A stretch of 64,000 nt of DNA from Epiperipatus broadwayi (taxonomy: Eukaryota > Onychophora > Udeonychophora > Euonychophora > Peripatidae): positions 496,001 to 560,000 of the forward strand of contig JAQFVV010006310.1 of the NCBI GenBank assembly GCA_028023455.1. The letters run 5' to 3'. Positions 47,263-60,960 of this stretch are shown here, one piece after another (the stretch's first letter is position 1; the number at the start of each line of letters is the position of its first letter). Under the pieces are notes generated by a model. That model made no database searches, was not told the origin of the DNA, and saw nothing but the letters and a program-made list of their open reading frames with translations. Made by a program: the position numbers and the translations under genes.

Positions 47263-50200
47263 GTGAGTGCATGTTTTTTTTTTTTTGATCTTATTTATTT
47301 TCTCTGTTCATTGTGGCTATTAATCAAAAATTTACAAATGGAATTTTTAAATGTTTATATTAATAATCTTTTCTTTAAACTAGCATTTTCTTTTTACTAA
47401 TAGCATATAATTGGTTGTGATAAATTTCATTTATTAAGACTTAAAATTAGTTATAATAGTGAGCAGATTAAGTTATATTAAATTGATTGTTTTCTAAGTA
47501 AAGTTTATTTATGAGATTTTAAATTATAAAGTAAAATATATACATGTAAATAGTGCCACATAATTTCCACCTGCAGGAAACTATTGGTCTATCTATATTA
47601 TGAGATTTTCATAATTTTGGAGATATAAAAAAAAGATCAAATGTGTGTACATATATATATATTATTTTCTATGCGGATTCAATGTTTTTACTATTGTTTT
47701 GTATGTCATTTCTTCTATTTGATATTTTCATACTGAGATATTAATTTTTTGGAAATTGAAGAAATTTGTTCCATAAGGAATTAGCAACATGGAAGATTCT
47801 TTATGAAATGTTTTTTTCATTTTGTACTTGATATTTTGATGTCAAATTAATTTGCATGCATTTAGTTTATTTAAAATACACTATTTTAAAAAAAAAAAAA
47901 AGGCTAAAATTTTTGAATAATAATTTTTATGAAAATCATAATTTGATGCTGAAATAATAAGTAAGTACCAAATATAATATATCACGGTGTTTGAAATTAA
48001 ATACTTTTTTAGTAATAAAAAATGTTTTATTATGACTTAAAATATAAGCATAAAACAACAAAAATAAATGTAATTAAAATCTATATATATTCATACACAT
48101 AATTTCAAAGTTATTTAAAGTCTAAATAAAGAAAAATATTTGTAAACAGAAAAGCAAAATTGTTTTTTCTTTGAAGAGGATTAGAATGCTGCTTGAAATA
48201 TTAGATGATTAATTCTATCTGATATGCTATTTATATTTGTTTTTTCTTTCCATTATCTCAATGTTACACATATATATACTAGAACATACACATACATTAA
48301 AGTTATAAAGTTTATATAATTTTAAATTCAATAGCCTTGAATATAAATATAAAAAAAATGTGCCTTAAATGAAATATGGAAAAGAAATTTTAAGTTTCAG
48401 TATAATTGCCATTATTTGTGGCATCTTGTTTTGTTTAATTTTTTAATTAATTAAACTCCATACAGTTTAGTGGCTATTATCATTACATTTGTAATACTGA
48501 TTTTAAGTTTGTGCAAAGAATTCTATTTTAATGAACTAGCTAATTATTTAATATTGTCAATTCAGAAAATGAAATAGCCAATTAAAATGATGATGATGAT
48601 AATAATATTTTTTTTTTTTGTAAATGCTGTTATAATGACTTTACTTATGAATTCTTCCAAAGTTTACTAAATTTGTCTGTAAAATTATGCAGAAAAATTT
48701 TATATTTTTCAATTATTAATACATTGCCCTGCATGGTTTGGTAGAATGGCAGATTGATGCTTAATGTTTTTGGATTGCAATAAGCTCTCCAATTTACAGT
48801 ACTCAAACTTTTTAATTCCTGAGGAATAAAATCATTCAATTTATTTGTATATATAAAAAAGAAAGGTTCTTAACTTTAGTTAATAATTTATATCTATTTA
48901 TACGCATTTATTTCTTAATATTTATTGATATTTGATCTCACCTTCTCCTATCTCTTGTTGTTTCAAGGATAAAGTTAAAATAACTTGTATGTTTATTACT
49001 TGAAGAAAGAACAACCTTAATTTGGAATTTCAAAATAAATAGAAAATTTCTAAATTTACTTTTTTAAGATATTAAATAAGTGAACATTTTTCAATATTAA
49101 AATTCATTGGAAAATGAAAAATAGAATTTTTTTTTTTTTGTTTAAAATTTCTGCTATATAGTTATCCTAATTTATAGATCAAGATATAGTCAGCAGGGGA
49201 TAATAGAAGTGTGCATGTTGTTTTTTTATAACAACAAATGCATTTTTTTGATGTTATTTACTACATTTGATTATTAAAACTTCACAAAAGAAATTAAACT
49301 ATAAAATTTTTATTACATTAAATCATTAGATTTTTATATAAAAATTAGAAATAATATGTAACTATTTTAAAAATACTATAAATCAACCATTTAAAATTTT
49401 ATATTCATTTGGCTTTAAATAAATGATATTGTATATATTAAAAATGTACATTTCTTAAAAGGTTTCACAATTTAAAAAAAAAAATTAACCAAAATATCAG
49501 AAAATTATTTTTACAGGAAAATAATATTTCATCTAATATTTATTGTCCTCTTGCAATTTTTTTTTTTTTAAAAAAAAACAAAACAAACATAATAATTCTG
49601 CTTATTAAAAAAAATATTTTTAAATAAAATTAATTTATAAATAATTTTTATATAAAGTATTCTCAAGATTCTGGAATAGAAGTTAATATAGATTATCAAT
49701 TCAAGCTTTTTTTTTTTTTTTGTAAACCTTTGCAATTACATTTTTTGTATGAAAGAATTATAGTTGTTTATAAATTAACTTCTTTTTTTTTTAACTTGTG
49801 TCATATTTGTTGAGTATGCAATTTCCATAAATTTATTTTACATAATATTAAAGATATATATTGAATAAAGCTAATATACCACAAAGCAATAAAACTGAGA
49901 GAATATAATCATTATCATAAAGAATTTAAACATTTTTAAAGATATTAATTTTAAATTTATTCATAGATTGTGAGTTTTTAATTTATAAGTTATGAAATAG
50001 GAATTTTATTGTTAAATAGCTTCATGTTAATCTTTATAAAATTACAATTAAAATAATTTATTAGTCATATTTGATACTACTTCTTTTGTAAAAATGTTAC
50101 TGCTCTGTCATTTATTTTTCGATCCAAGACTAATCTGTGAAAACATGGGGGGGGGGGTCCTTTTTTTACCAATGTAACTTAATATAATTTTTTCCCCAAA

Positions 50201-53200
50201 AATTTTTTTATTTAATCATAATATTGATAAATTATAATTTAGAAGCACAAATATATATTAGTCATTGCTTTTAAACAATTTTTTTATATATATGGGTATT
50301 TTTGCTTTCACAAACTTCAAAAAAAAATTTAATTTTTTATATATCTATAGAGAAAGAAGTAATTTTACTTTCTGGAGAATAAATAATTTATCAAGACAGT
50401 TCAGTAAACTGTAAATTATTAAAAAAAGTAATTAATATTTTTAATGATGCTCTTAGTATTTACCTTTTTTTAAAAAAATATTCATACGTTAATTGTAGAT
50501 TTTTTTTTACTTTAAATAAAAAAAAAAAAACTAACACAGCCATGTTGAACTATCATTATACTGGTTAGTGATGCTTCTATATATGTAGAGATCTTTTCCT
50601 ATATTAAGAGAAAAAGTATGGGTGTAATTCAATTAAACTATTAAAATATTATTTTAAAAAAAGAAATAATCAAAAATATTGTTAGCATTTTGTTCTTAAG
50701 ATATCAGATAAATCAAAAATGGTTTTGTGTATATGTATGTGAATATTAAAAAATATATATGCTTTTTAAAATATATAATTAAATTGGAAAGATTTAATTT
50801 ATATAACAGAACAGTTTTGAAATTTAATTATTTATTAAATGTCTTCTAAAATACTTGCTGTTTTAAAAAGTGAATTGACAAAAAAAAAATTTTTATATGC
50901 AAATGCATGTTGAGTGGACTTTGAAAAAAAATCAATAATAAATAAAAATGATTTTTTTATTAACAAAATTAAAAATATGTCTTTTCATGATAATCATTTT
51001 GATTCTCAACATATTTTCAGAACTAATTATAGTCACAAATTGAAGTAAGGGATTATATTTTTTAATTGTACAAAAAATTAAAATTAAAACAATTAAATAT
51101 TCTTTTTTAGTTTTATCATCCTTTTGAAAGTGAATTCTATTTTTTTTATTCTTTTCACAGAATGAAAATAAATTGATAAAATATAATAGTGTTATACAAC
51201 AAATCATAATTGTTTCAATTTGAAGTTCAACAAAGTTTGATTTTAGAAAGTGTGTTCTAGTGATTATAACATAAGATTTTTTTTAATATCATATGTTATG
51301 ATTGTGGTATATTATATATTGCTTTGCTTTTTGATATTTATTTTGAGTATATAGGATTCATATTTGAAAGTTGTCACAACCTTGCTATTGCTCTTACTAC
51401 TAACCATGATATTTTTCAGACATTTCTTTCCTTCTTATCTTTCCAATTTCAGTAATATGAATTTGTTTCTGTGCTTGTTGTTTTCTTATTCATATTTTCT
51501 ATTTTAAAAATTTTCGATGGGATTTTTTTTAACCATATATATATAATAGTAATTAAGTTTTATTTTTCTCAAAGTATAATATTTATAACACCATACTATT
51601 TAGCTTTATTATTGTAAGTAAAATTTGATAATAATAACTGTTTTACATTATATATTTATACACACACACATATGTAATTCTTTAATTTTCTTTCAAAAGT
51701 TTTTTTTTAAAAATCATAAAATTTTAAATTTGTGTGGTAGATAATCTTAATTGCTTATTTGTTATTAACTTAGATTGCAAGCGTTTATGATTTAAGAATT
51801 TATATTCACTGATGCAAACTGTTTGTAGTAGTTTTATTTTTTTTTTAAATTGATAATTTAAAATATTTTATTCACCATTTTTACATATTATTACAACTTT
51901 TTAAAAACAGTTATAGTAGTTTTACAATCAGTATTTTATTGCTGTATTATGTAGAGTAAATTTAGATGATGTATGCTGTACTATGTTCTGTATGTTTGAA
52001 TAATAAGCACACTAATTTGATGTTTAATAAATCAAAAATATTTTTTATTTTAAATTACTCTTTAGTTTATGGGTATATCTACATATATTTATAAATTATA
52101 TTTTATTAATATATGTGTCAATGAAAATATAGGATAACTCCCAAAAGTGGCTGGATTAGACCACGAAATTTTATTCATATGATGCCTAATAATCTTTATT
52201 CAATTGATAGTACTTAAGTATAATATTTTTATTTTTTAAAAAAATCAACAAAGCCTACCTTTTTTTGACTTTGCTTTTTTCACTGAAGTTCATATTAGGT
52301 TTTTAATACCATTTTTTTTTTTAAAAAACAATTCAATATAATTAACAAAATCTTATTTAAAAACATGTAATCATTAAAGTTTATTTTCACTTTTTCATTT
52401 GTCATTTTGTATGAACAAAAAAATAACTAGAGATGGTAGTTTAATTTTGCTTTGAAAGCAATAAACTGAAAATGGCTAAAAAAACATTTATTATACTATT
52501 TTTATTTATTTTTTTAATTTTATTTTTAAAATGTATATAAGAATGTATTCGAAAATAAATTAAAATGTCTAACACTAAAAAAAAAAAAATTTCAAGTGCT
52601 TCTAATAAGTTTGTCTTGATGAAATAATATTCAGTATTATTACTTACTAGAAATTCAGAATTGGATATGTATATATAAATATTAATAAATACAGCACTTT
52701 TAGATTAAATTAATGAAAACAGAAATGACTTCTTTTTCTGTGTGTGATCACTAAAATTGTACCATCCCTTTCTTTTTACCAAAATATTTGCAACATTAAA
52801 ACAGTAATTTATTCCTGCAATTTAAAAACGTAGCTTTCTGGCGTGATGTATTTCAGAGTAGCAAATTTAAATTCACACCATATAGTAAAGTTAATACATA
52901 ATCAATACAAACATACACAACAAAACTCTTTCCATTTTTTTTACATGTATATTGTAACTCGCGCGTCTGAGTTTACAAGCATTGCTTTAATGCGGATATT
53001 TTTCATTATTATGTATAACAAAATATCTAAAGTCATGCATATAGAATAAATTTTAAAATGGTTTTAAGTATAAAAATAAAACTTTTATAATTTTTTTATT
53101 TTAAAATAATATTGTGATTTTAAATAAAAGAAACACTGCTATAGAAACCAGTCAGAACTGATTGGGGGGGGGTGTTTCTATGGGAACCAACAGAAGCCTT

Positions 53201-53999
53201 CAAAACTCATCTGCTTTTCAAGAAACAGTGGGAAGAATTGTAACAGACTTTGTTGACCTTTCTTTAACTGTAAAGAAGTAAAAAAAAAAAAAAACTTGAA
53301 GATTCTTAAGCTATATCATGCGTTTTATGGAGTAGAAAACCCTCCAGGATGCTTGCCCTAATCTTTCCAGGATTGTAACTGAATATAGAGCTGTAAAAAG
53401 AAAATGCCTTAAAAAATTAATCTTGATTCTGCTGATCTATTCATCATTATTGAATGCTGAAGAAATATTTGACAGTTAATTGCTATAAAAATAAAACTAG
53501 TCATTTAGAGTGATTATCTCACAGAAATATACTTCTATAAATTAATCTGCGAATCTGTCTATTTTAAATGCTCAGAAGAAAATTGCATTGGAAACTGTCT
53601 TGGAAGGAACCAAAAGAAGCCAGAATATTTAATTGCCAGTAGACATTAAAATTTAATAATTAAAGATTCTGTTTCCACGTTTATAATTACAAAATATACA
53701 TGTGAGCTCACAAAGACGTTAAAGTGAATCAATTGAACTTTCTATAGCTATCCTCCATGATATTGTAAGTTATAAAGATTTTTTCCCTCCCTCACTTGAT
53801 CACCATATAATTTTTTTAATTGTAAATATATTAAAAAAAATTTATAATCATTATCATTCTTTGATTAAAGTTGTTGTTGTTGTTAATAATTTTATTGTTC
53901 ATCATTTTTCATCCGAACCAAGCTTGTTATTTATTTTGTTAATGTAAGAACTTATTAGCTGAAGGGAGATAACGATTAGAAAATATAATTGAATGTGTA
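47263..53999. other. Intron stretch without clear features
   Basis: About 6.7 kb, very AT-rich with frequent A and T runs, a G9 run at 50149 and another at 53164. A less AT-rich patch at 53130-53640 holds short open pieces with no recognised motif. No downstream MAP7 exon was identified. Confidence 0.45.
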
Positions 54000-54225
54000 T
54001 GGAAACTTGTTTTTATGCATATTCATTTTGATCATTATTCGGAACTAGTACTGACTTATTAATTAAAAATAAATTGTATTCAATCACTCCACCATATACA
54101 CGGTTGTTCGTTACTTGTCCTTAAATTACCCTAGATGAAAATTTAATTTGCTTAATATTGTAACTTTTTATTATTGTTAACTCAATTCATTACCAATTGT
54201 TTTAGTAAGATGCTGACCATTGTAT
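54000..54225 (+). repeat. Direct repeat, left copy
   Basis: It aligns with 54607-54835 over ~220 bases with perhaps 15% differences. Shared blocks include 'AATAAATTGTATTCA', 'TCACTCCACCAT', 'TAGATGAAAATTTAATTTGC' and 'ACCA.TTGTTTTA'. It could be one LTR of a very small retroelement or an old segmental duplication. Confidence 0.85.
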
Positions 54226-54606
54226 TGGGGGGCCTGAGTCTGGGATTATTTTAATTAAAACAAATAAGGATTTAACCCAGTTTAGTTTTAAAATATTTTT
54301 TTTATTATTATTAAAATTTGGAAAAATATAAATTAGTCATTGAAATCCATATTATAAATACTTGGTCGGATGAGAATAATCAGTTATTTTGTTACAAAGA
54401 AAAATAAATTAATAAACATCATAGATATCTTTAACAAAGGTAGTGATGGAAAGGGATTATGCTAATAAATAAAATAAGTAATAAAGTACCTTACGGTTCT
54501 AGAAAGGTTGCATGATGCAAAAAGGGATGAGCATAAAGTTTTCATATATATATTTTTTTTAATTCTATAGAATGTTAATAGCTAATTTTGTTTATCTAAA
54601 TTTATA

Positions 54607-54835
54607 TATGTGATTACTTGTTTTTATGTATATTCAATTTGATCGTTACTTGGACTAGTATCGACTTGTCAATTAAAAATAAATTGTATTCAGTCACTCC
54701 ACCATTTACACGGTCACCTTTAGTTGTCCTTAAATTCCCCTAGATGAAAATTTAATTTGCTGAATATGGTAATTATTATTTAATTGTTAACTGAATTCTT
54801 TACCAGTTGTTTTAATACAATGCTTATTGTTACAA
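54607..54835 (+). repeat. Direct repeat, right copy
   Basis: Same blocks in the same order as the left copy, offset by ~605 bases; about 380 bases lie between the copies. No primer-binding site or polypurine tract was recognised in between. Confidence 0.85.
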
Positions 54836-57140
54836 TATATGTATTGCACTTACATCATTATAGTATATATATATATGTAGATATAAAAGAGAAACAGTGT
54901 ATAAAGCTAGCTGAACTCAATATAAAATATTTGAAATGCCTCATAGTTATACGGGATGTTTCATATATGAAGATATAAATAAATAAAAAATTAATTCATT
55001 TAACTGAAATGTAAGCAACTTATACATAATCAATGTGTGTTAAATAAATTTATAATTACAAATTTTTTTTAAAAAAATATATATATATATTTTTTTTTAT
55101 AAAATCTGATTTATACTAATACATAATGCTAGTTATTCTTTTTCAGCTTTTGTACTATATGTATAAAGCTTTGTTTCTTCAATGCTTATCTCAGTCAGAC
55201 AATTTATTTACTGTATTGTTTGGTTTTTAAAATTTTGTTTAGAAAGTACATATATAATAATATATTCAAAACTAAACTAAAAATATCTGACAATTAGAAA
55301 ATTTATTAGCTTGCCAGTTTTTCATGACTGTTTATTTAGAGAATGGAATTAATCTACATTAGCTATAATGCAGTTTTATAATGTAAATGCTGCAACTGGT
55401 ATCTTATACTATTCCTAAGAAAAGTATTTTATGATATAATTACGGTTTCTAATTTAAAGAATTATTTATAATAAGTATTATAATATTAGTCTTAAAAAAA
55501 TTTTATGCATCAAATTTTTATTTACAATGAATCACTTGAATGCTTTCTTACAATGTTTTTTATAATAAATTTGATTTTTATTATTGTAAGCATTATTTAC
55601 ACAAGTATTATATTTGTAATAAAAAGTAGAAAAAGAAACAACTCTAGTTTTCAAAAAAATGATAAATAAAATTATTTACATTTAGACTACATGCAGTATA
55701 AGATACCACTAAACCCAAAAAGAGGGCATAAACCTACACTGTGCCAGCAAAATTTAAACTCATTTGATTTTTGCAAAATACAGATATATCTAGGAAGTAC
55801 TGAGATGGATACTTGTTTAATTTTAAAAAATTCTACGAAATTAAGACAAAGATTTCTTGTAGTATTTCATTGTGGTTGTAGCTGTTTAGAGTAAATAAAT
55901 TGTGTGTATACATGTAATATCATAAAAAATAAGATAAAAGATAATTTTATATATACTATGATATGTTTTTTTTTTTTTGCTTCATTTATTCTAAATAGTT
56001 AAGTTATATATATTTTTATTTATTGTTTCTACAATAAATTTGATCCTGTTTTTTTTTTTTTAAGTCAGGACAATATTATGAAAATATGTTTGAAATTTTT
56101 TTGTCAGATTTTGGTTTAATTTTAGTATTGAATAAATTAATTATGCACATATTTTTAAAATAAATTTAAAATATCAAACAATACTGTAAATTGTCTGCAT
56201 TGAGGAAACAATTTTATATATATATATATAGTATAGTAACAAAGAATGTTCGGCTTTAGAAAAAGTTATTTGTAGTGTTGTAAGTTTGGTTTTATTTTTA
56301 AAAAAAAATTATAAGAAATTAAATTTGTAATAAAATTTAAGTTGCTTATATTTCACATGTGTGTGTAAAATAGTGGTAATGGTTTCTTTTTTGAGTGCTT
56401 GTGTTGATTATATATTAACTGTATTGCATGGGTTAATATTTATTTCCAGTTTGAATTTAAATTTGACTTCATGAATTAGATCACGTCAGCATGCTAGTCT
56501 TTTTGAGATCGGAAAGTTCAGGAATAAATGATTGCTTTCTTACAAACATTTTGATAAAGAGAAGAGAGTAATACAATTATAGTGACCACACACTGAAAAG
56601 GAACTCATTTCTATTATCGTTCATTTAATCTGAAAGTACTATATTTACCGGTTTTAAAATGTATATACACACGGGTCTCTTTTTGTGCGGATTTTTTTAA
56701 TGTGATTTTGAAGTTATGCAATTCATGTTTCTTCTTAATATCTTTTTATGTTGTTTTCTTTTATGCGATAAAGAACTTCATATTTCACTTAAAATCGGAA
56801 TATCCCCGTTTTATATACACGCATTAAATTTTACATAGTTTAAATGCCTGTTGGAAAAAGTTTGGAATAAATTTAGATACCGTAAAAGATTTAGAAAAAG
56901 ATAATAAAATAGAAGTGGAACCTGTTCATTTTACAGCATTGATAAAGTCTTCAACTTTCTAATCAATTGGAAAATCATTTTCTTTTTTAATGACATGAAT
57001 TATGAATGAGCTCTTAAATTCCAACGAGAAGTAAATTATTGTATGTCGATGTTATATATGTGTATGTTTATATTTTCTTTTATACACTTATATATATATA
57101 TGGAGAAACTTTTAGATAGAAAAAAGGATATTGCATTTTT
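54836..57140. other. Intron stretch without clear features
   Basis: AT-rich; the 67-codon open stretch at 55691-55894 has no recognisable motif. Confidence 0.4.
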
Positions 57141-58312
57141 ATACCATACCAGGCCGCTTGATGGCATTATATTATAGGTTTAAACACATAAATATAATGT
57201 TATCTGGCCGGCCTTTCTTTATTGTCTGATTTCTGATATTATATTTATATAAATAAATAAAAAAGTCTAAATTAATTTATCTACTTATTTTTTATTGGAA
57301 ACGAACAAGTTGCTTTTGTTTTTGCTTTTAAAAACACGCTTTTATTTTAATAACATTACCATGTCGGACTTTTTTTTTGTCTTTATTGTCGGATTTCAGG
57401 TATTATTTTGAGATTAATTAAAAACAAAAAAAGTACGTGTATAAATTAATTACTGTACTTCTTTTGGATTGAAAACAAAGTATAAATTAATTTATCTACT
57501 TATTTTTTATTTGAAACGAACACACGCTTTTATTTTAAGAACCTTATCATGCCAGACTTTTTTGTCTATTGTCCGATTTCAGGTATTATTTTGAGATTAC
57601 AACACAAAAAAAAAATAAATACATGTATCAATTAATTGCTGTACTTATTTTTGATTGAAAACAAACAAGTTCTTTTGGATGACAACTTGGGTGAAAGACG
57701 GCATCGGCAAGTGCATCAATGCAGGGAGGGGGAACATGGGTTTAGCCTATAGTACCAAATGCATTGACTTGAAACAACTTGTGAAATATTTAAGGGTCAG
57801 GGAGGAGGAATATGTCAGCGTGTAGCGCTGGAATGTGCACGGGGGGGATTGATGGTTTTGCCGATCCAAAGGATTGTCAACGTTATGTGTTCTCGTGCAA
57901 ACATGAGTTTTCGCATGACTTCTGTGCAATGGTGCTTATCCCTACCCTTTTCTAATTGTTGAAAAGGTTGCAAGTTGTGTATGGAAATGTGGCGGTGGGC
58001 TTAAAATTATTACTATGTAATACTACCTTAGGTAGGATGTAAGATCATTACTTGGAATGTAAATTTCAAGAGTTATGACCAATTGATTTCTGTACACCTT
58101 CACATGATACAATAGCAATCTGTGAAGTGTACGCATTTGCACAGTTACACAAATCATATCAGCGGGTCATAATATAGGTGTGCACCGACATCTAGGCCTG
58201 CAAGGGCTAATATGAACAGAACTGTTCTATAGGCCATAAGTTTGGCTATGTAAATGGCATTTTTATGTGTTTTTGCACATAAAAACACCATCAAGCAGAT
58301 GGTATTGTCTAA
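57141..58312. mobile_element. Merlin-family non-autonomous element (copy C)
   Basis: Left end GGCCGCTTGATGGCATTAT at 57152; right end ACACCATCAAGCAGATGGTA followed by TTGTCTAA, ending at 58312. The inner end blocks (AAACACATAAATATAATG against its counterpart TTTTTATGTGTTTTTGCACA) pair. The interior from 57815 ('GCGCTGGAATGTGCACGG') and from 57925 onward aligns with copy B, and the latter also with copy A. No transposase is present. The left part is filled by the tandem repeats at 57221-57680. Confidence 0.85.
57221..57680. repeat. Three diverged tandem repeats, ~165-183 bp, inside copy C
   Basis: ATTGTC(T/G/C)GATTTC occurs at 57221, 57385 and 57568. Each is followed by GGTATTATTTTGAGATTA or a variant, AATTAAT.(T/A)CTGTACTT or a variant, and ATTTTTTATT.GAAACGAACA or a variant. 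Units differ by insertions, so the period is 164 and then 183. Confidence 0.8.
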
Positions 58313-59437
58313 AAATAGAGTACCAAAAAAAGTTACAAGTAAAAATATTTAAACTTTTAATTTCTACTTAAAAAGATTGTATCTTAAACGTTTTTAAATA
58401 TTTTTACTTATAACTTTTTTCTTTCTAAAAGTTTCTATATATATATGTGTATAAAAGAAAATTTAACTGTTAGTCATTATTAACACACTCATGGAAGTGC
58501 ATTCTCTAACAGCTAGACATAACAGTCTGGATATCACAAGCTTTATAAACAATTAGTAAAATCATCGTCTTAAAGTTTAATTATCGATTACATTGTCGAC
58601 AGAAAACCATTAACACAGCATGAGACAGAAGTTGGCATTAATTGTATTTTCTCTTGTTATGAATCTGATTTTTTACCAGTTCACAAACGAACCACAAATA
58701 GCGATAATGATTATAATATGTATGAAAAAATGTAAATAAATTACACATAAAAACATTATTGTTTTGAATAAAATCAAATAGTTAATAAAAAAAGAAAAAA
58801 AGTTTGTCTTGTATCAATTTTTTTCAAATATTTGAAGTTTTTTATTACACATACTTTATTTCCTTACTTTTTTTTATGCAAATTTTAAAGTAATTTTACC
58901 TTGTTGCTTTGATTTTGTGCGACTTTTGAAAATTGCGGAACCTATCCCACATTTTTCAAGGTAAGTTAAGTATTTTTGTGCGATTTTTTTAATGCAGGTT
59001 TTCTGTGGAACCTATCTACCACATAAAAATAGATACAGATGCGATACTATATTTCTCATAAGTAATAAATACTGTATATTTTTTAGTCTGGACAAAGTTA
59101 TTAGAAGGCACTTAAAATTTTTTTTAGTGCCAGACATTATTTTTATTTTTTTAGGCATATATTTTTTATGTAAAATTTTTAAAAAAACCAACATAGTATA
59201 ATAAATATATCATCTGATTACTATAGTATCTTTTTTTTTTTCACTTTTTTAGTTCACCTCTTTCAACACATTTAAGCTATCTTTTCTAGCATTTTCCCCC
59301 CCATATAAATAAAAAAGTGAAAATAAACTTTAATGATTGAATTATTTTAAACTAGTTTTTTTGTTGATTATTATTGAATTGTTTAAAAAAATATTTTTAA
59401 AAAGCACTGAAAGAAAGCTAAATAAAAACGTTGTGCT
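58313..59437. other. Intron stretch without clear features
   Basis: AT-rich. An inverted match (AAAGTTACAAGTAAAAATAT at 58329 against its near complement ATATTTTTACTTATAACTTT near 58399) makes a ~100-base hairpin. Nothing else recognised. Confidence 0.4.
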
Positions 59438-59439
59438 TT

Positions 59440-60960
59440 ATTGACTTTTATGTATATAGATAGATATTGTTACATTGAAGCACTGTTGAGATTCTTTTCC
59501 AATGTATAAATAGAATTCTGTCCACCTTTTTGTTTGCCAATGTTTTTCTAGTGAATTACTTTTAGTAATATGACTAAAGTAGGGTACGTATAACTTAGAT
59601 ATTTGTGCTTTAAGAGAAGATTTAGTTCTAATCTGATAAATGAATGATTTAATGCTGTGGTAGAATGGTGGACTCTGGAGCTCAAAAACCATGAATAATG
59701 GTTTTCTCCACTCTTTATGAATTTATCTGCTATTTTTCTTCTTGGCAACAATATTATGTAAGTTTTTATCACCATTAACATATTTACTAGCCAATTTTAG
59801 TACCTAACACAGGATATCTATAGAGAGTCACAGTGACTACCACAGCTTTAATGAGGTACATATGCTTTAAGTTTTCTCTTTGAAGGTTAGTTAAATAAAT
59901 AAGCAGTAGAATATTATTATCAAGTAAGCCATAATATTACTGTTACTCTTTAAGAAAATTAATGTAGCATCATAAATTTTGAAGCTATACTATTAAAATG
60001 TTTGATTGTTAATCTTTATTTCTGAAGATATGTTCTGATATCTAAAAATCCTTTTCAGGCTTTTCTACCCTCTTACTAATCCACAATGAATCCTGACTTC
60101 TGATCCTTTTGTTAGTGAATGAAATAAGGAAACCAAAATTATCAACAACATCTACAATTTTTCATTGATGTTATATTCAGTGCCTGTTCTAGATATTATA
60201 AGTTTTTGTCATTCTCTTATTCCATATCTTGAGATTTCTACTTTCATTTATATGTCTATTGCTAACAGTATACATAAGATTGTTCTTGATGCTTTTTTTC
60301 ATCAATCCAGAGACATTTATCTCTAGTCAAATTCATCGTCATGTGTAAATGTATATTATAACAATGTGCAATCTTGTCTACTATGATAATATGAAACTAG
60401 TGAGTTTTTTGAAATCTTTTAAATATAGTTTTTAGTCTCGTAAAGATTCTTCATCAAAATGATGAAATGCTCTAATACCGCCTTTTTTGCAAGAATATTT
60501 CATAATTTAATTTAATTGACTGAATCAAAGACTTTAATCAATGAATACATATAGGATTCTATCTGGTATTGCCTGGTTTTTTTTTTTCACTTATATAGTG
60601 TATTGATGTCTTTTATTGTTTAAATCTTTGCTAATTCATAGGTCTGGCAGTTTTGTTTCAGTGTAAAATTAATGTGTGATAAATGATTTTCAATGTAATC
60701 TTGTTTGCTGTAGTATAAAGATATATGTTCATCTTTGTTAAAATCTTTTTGTCTTTTGGCCACAGATTCTCAGAAATTTTATTGATTCTTCAATTTTTTG
60801 TAAACTTTCAGATAAATGATAATAAAGACACTATATTGATAGAAAAGTAAATTTTTTAATGTAGTATTTGGAACATATTGCTCAGGTTGCTGAATATCTT
60901 CACAGGTGCTTACTTGCAAGATAGGATGATGTTTCATCAAAGGCTATTTCCAATACAAAT
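59440..60960 (-). mobile_element. Decayed LINE-type retroelement, minus strand
   Basis: On the minus strand near 60520-60560 'LYVFID...FDSVN' can be read with gaps, then 'KGGIRAFHH' near 60460. These fit RT block A and the following 'L-x-x-x-G-I' block of LINE RTs (family form Y-x-x-F-x-D-Y-x-K-A-F-D-S-V). The regions either side (60600-60700 'NHLSHINFTLKQNCQTYEL') fit the part upstream. The open stretches at 59438-59781 may be its 3' part. All frames are broken. Confidence 0.5.

Noticed and set aside
53130-53290. Possible exon ending 'DFVDLSLTVKK' and a stop
   Set aside because: The open stretch is short, has no convincing acceptor with matching phase, and no MAP7-like residues. The G-run beside it suggests repeat or low-complexity DNA.
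59438-59781. Similarity between open stretches here and at 48645-48839 ('PPFYHSI' against 'LPFYQTM')
   Set aside because: Only a few residues agree. It may reflect a shared old repeat, but the match is too short to call.
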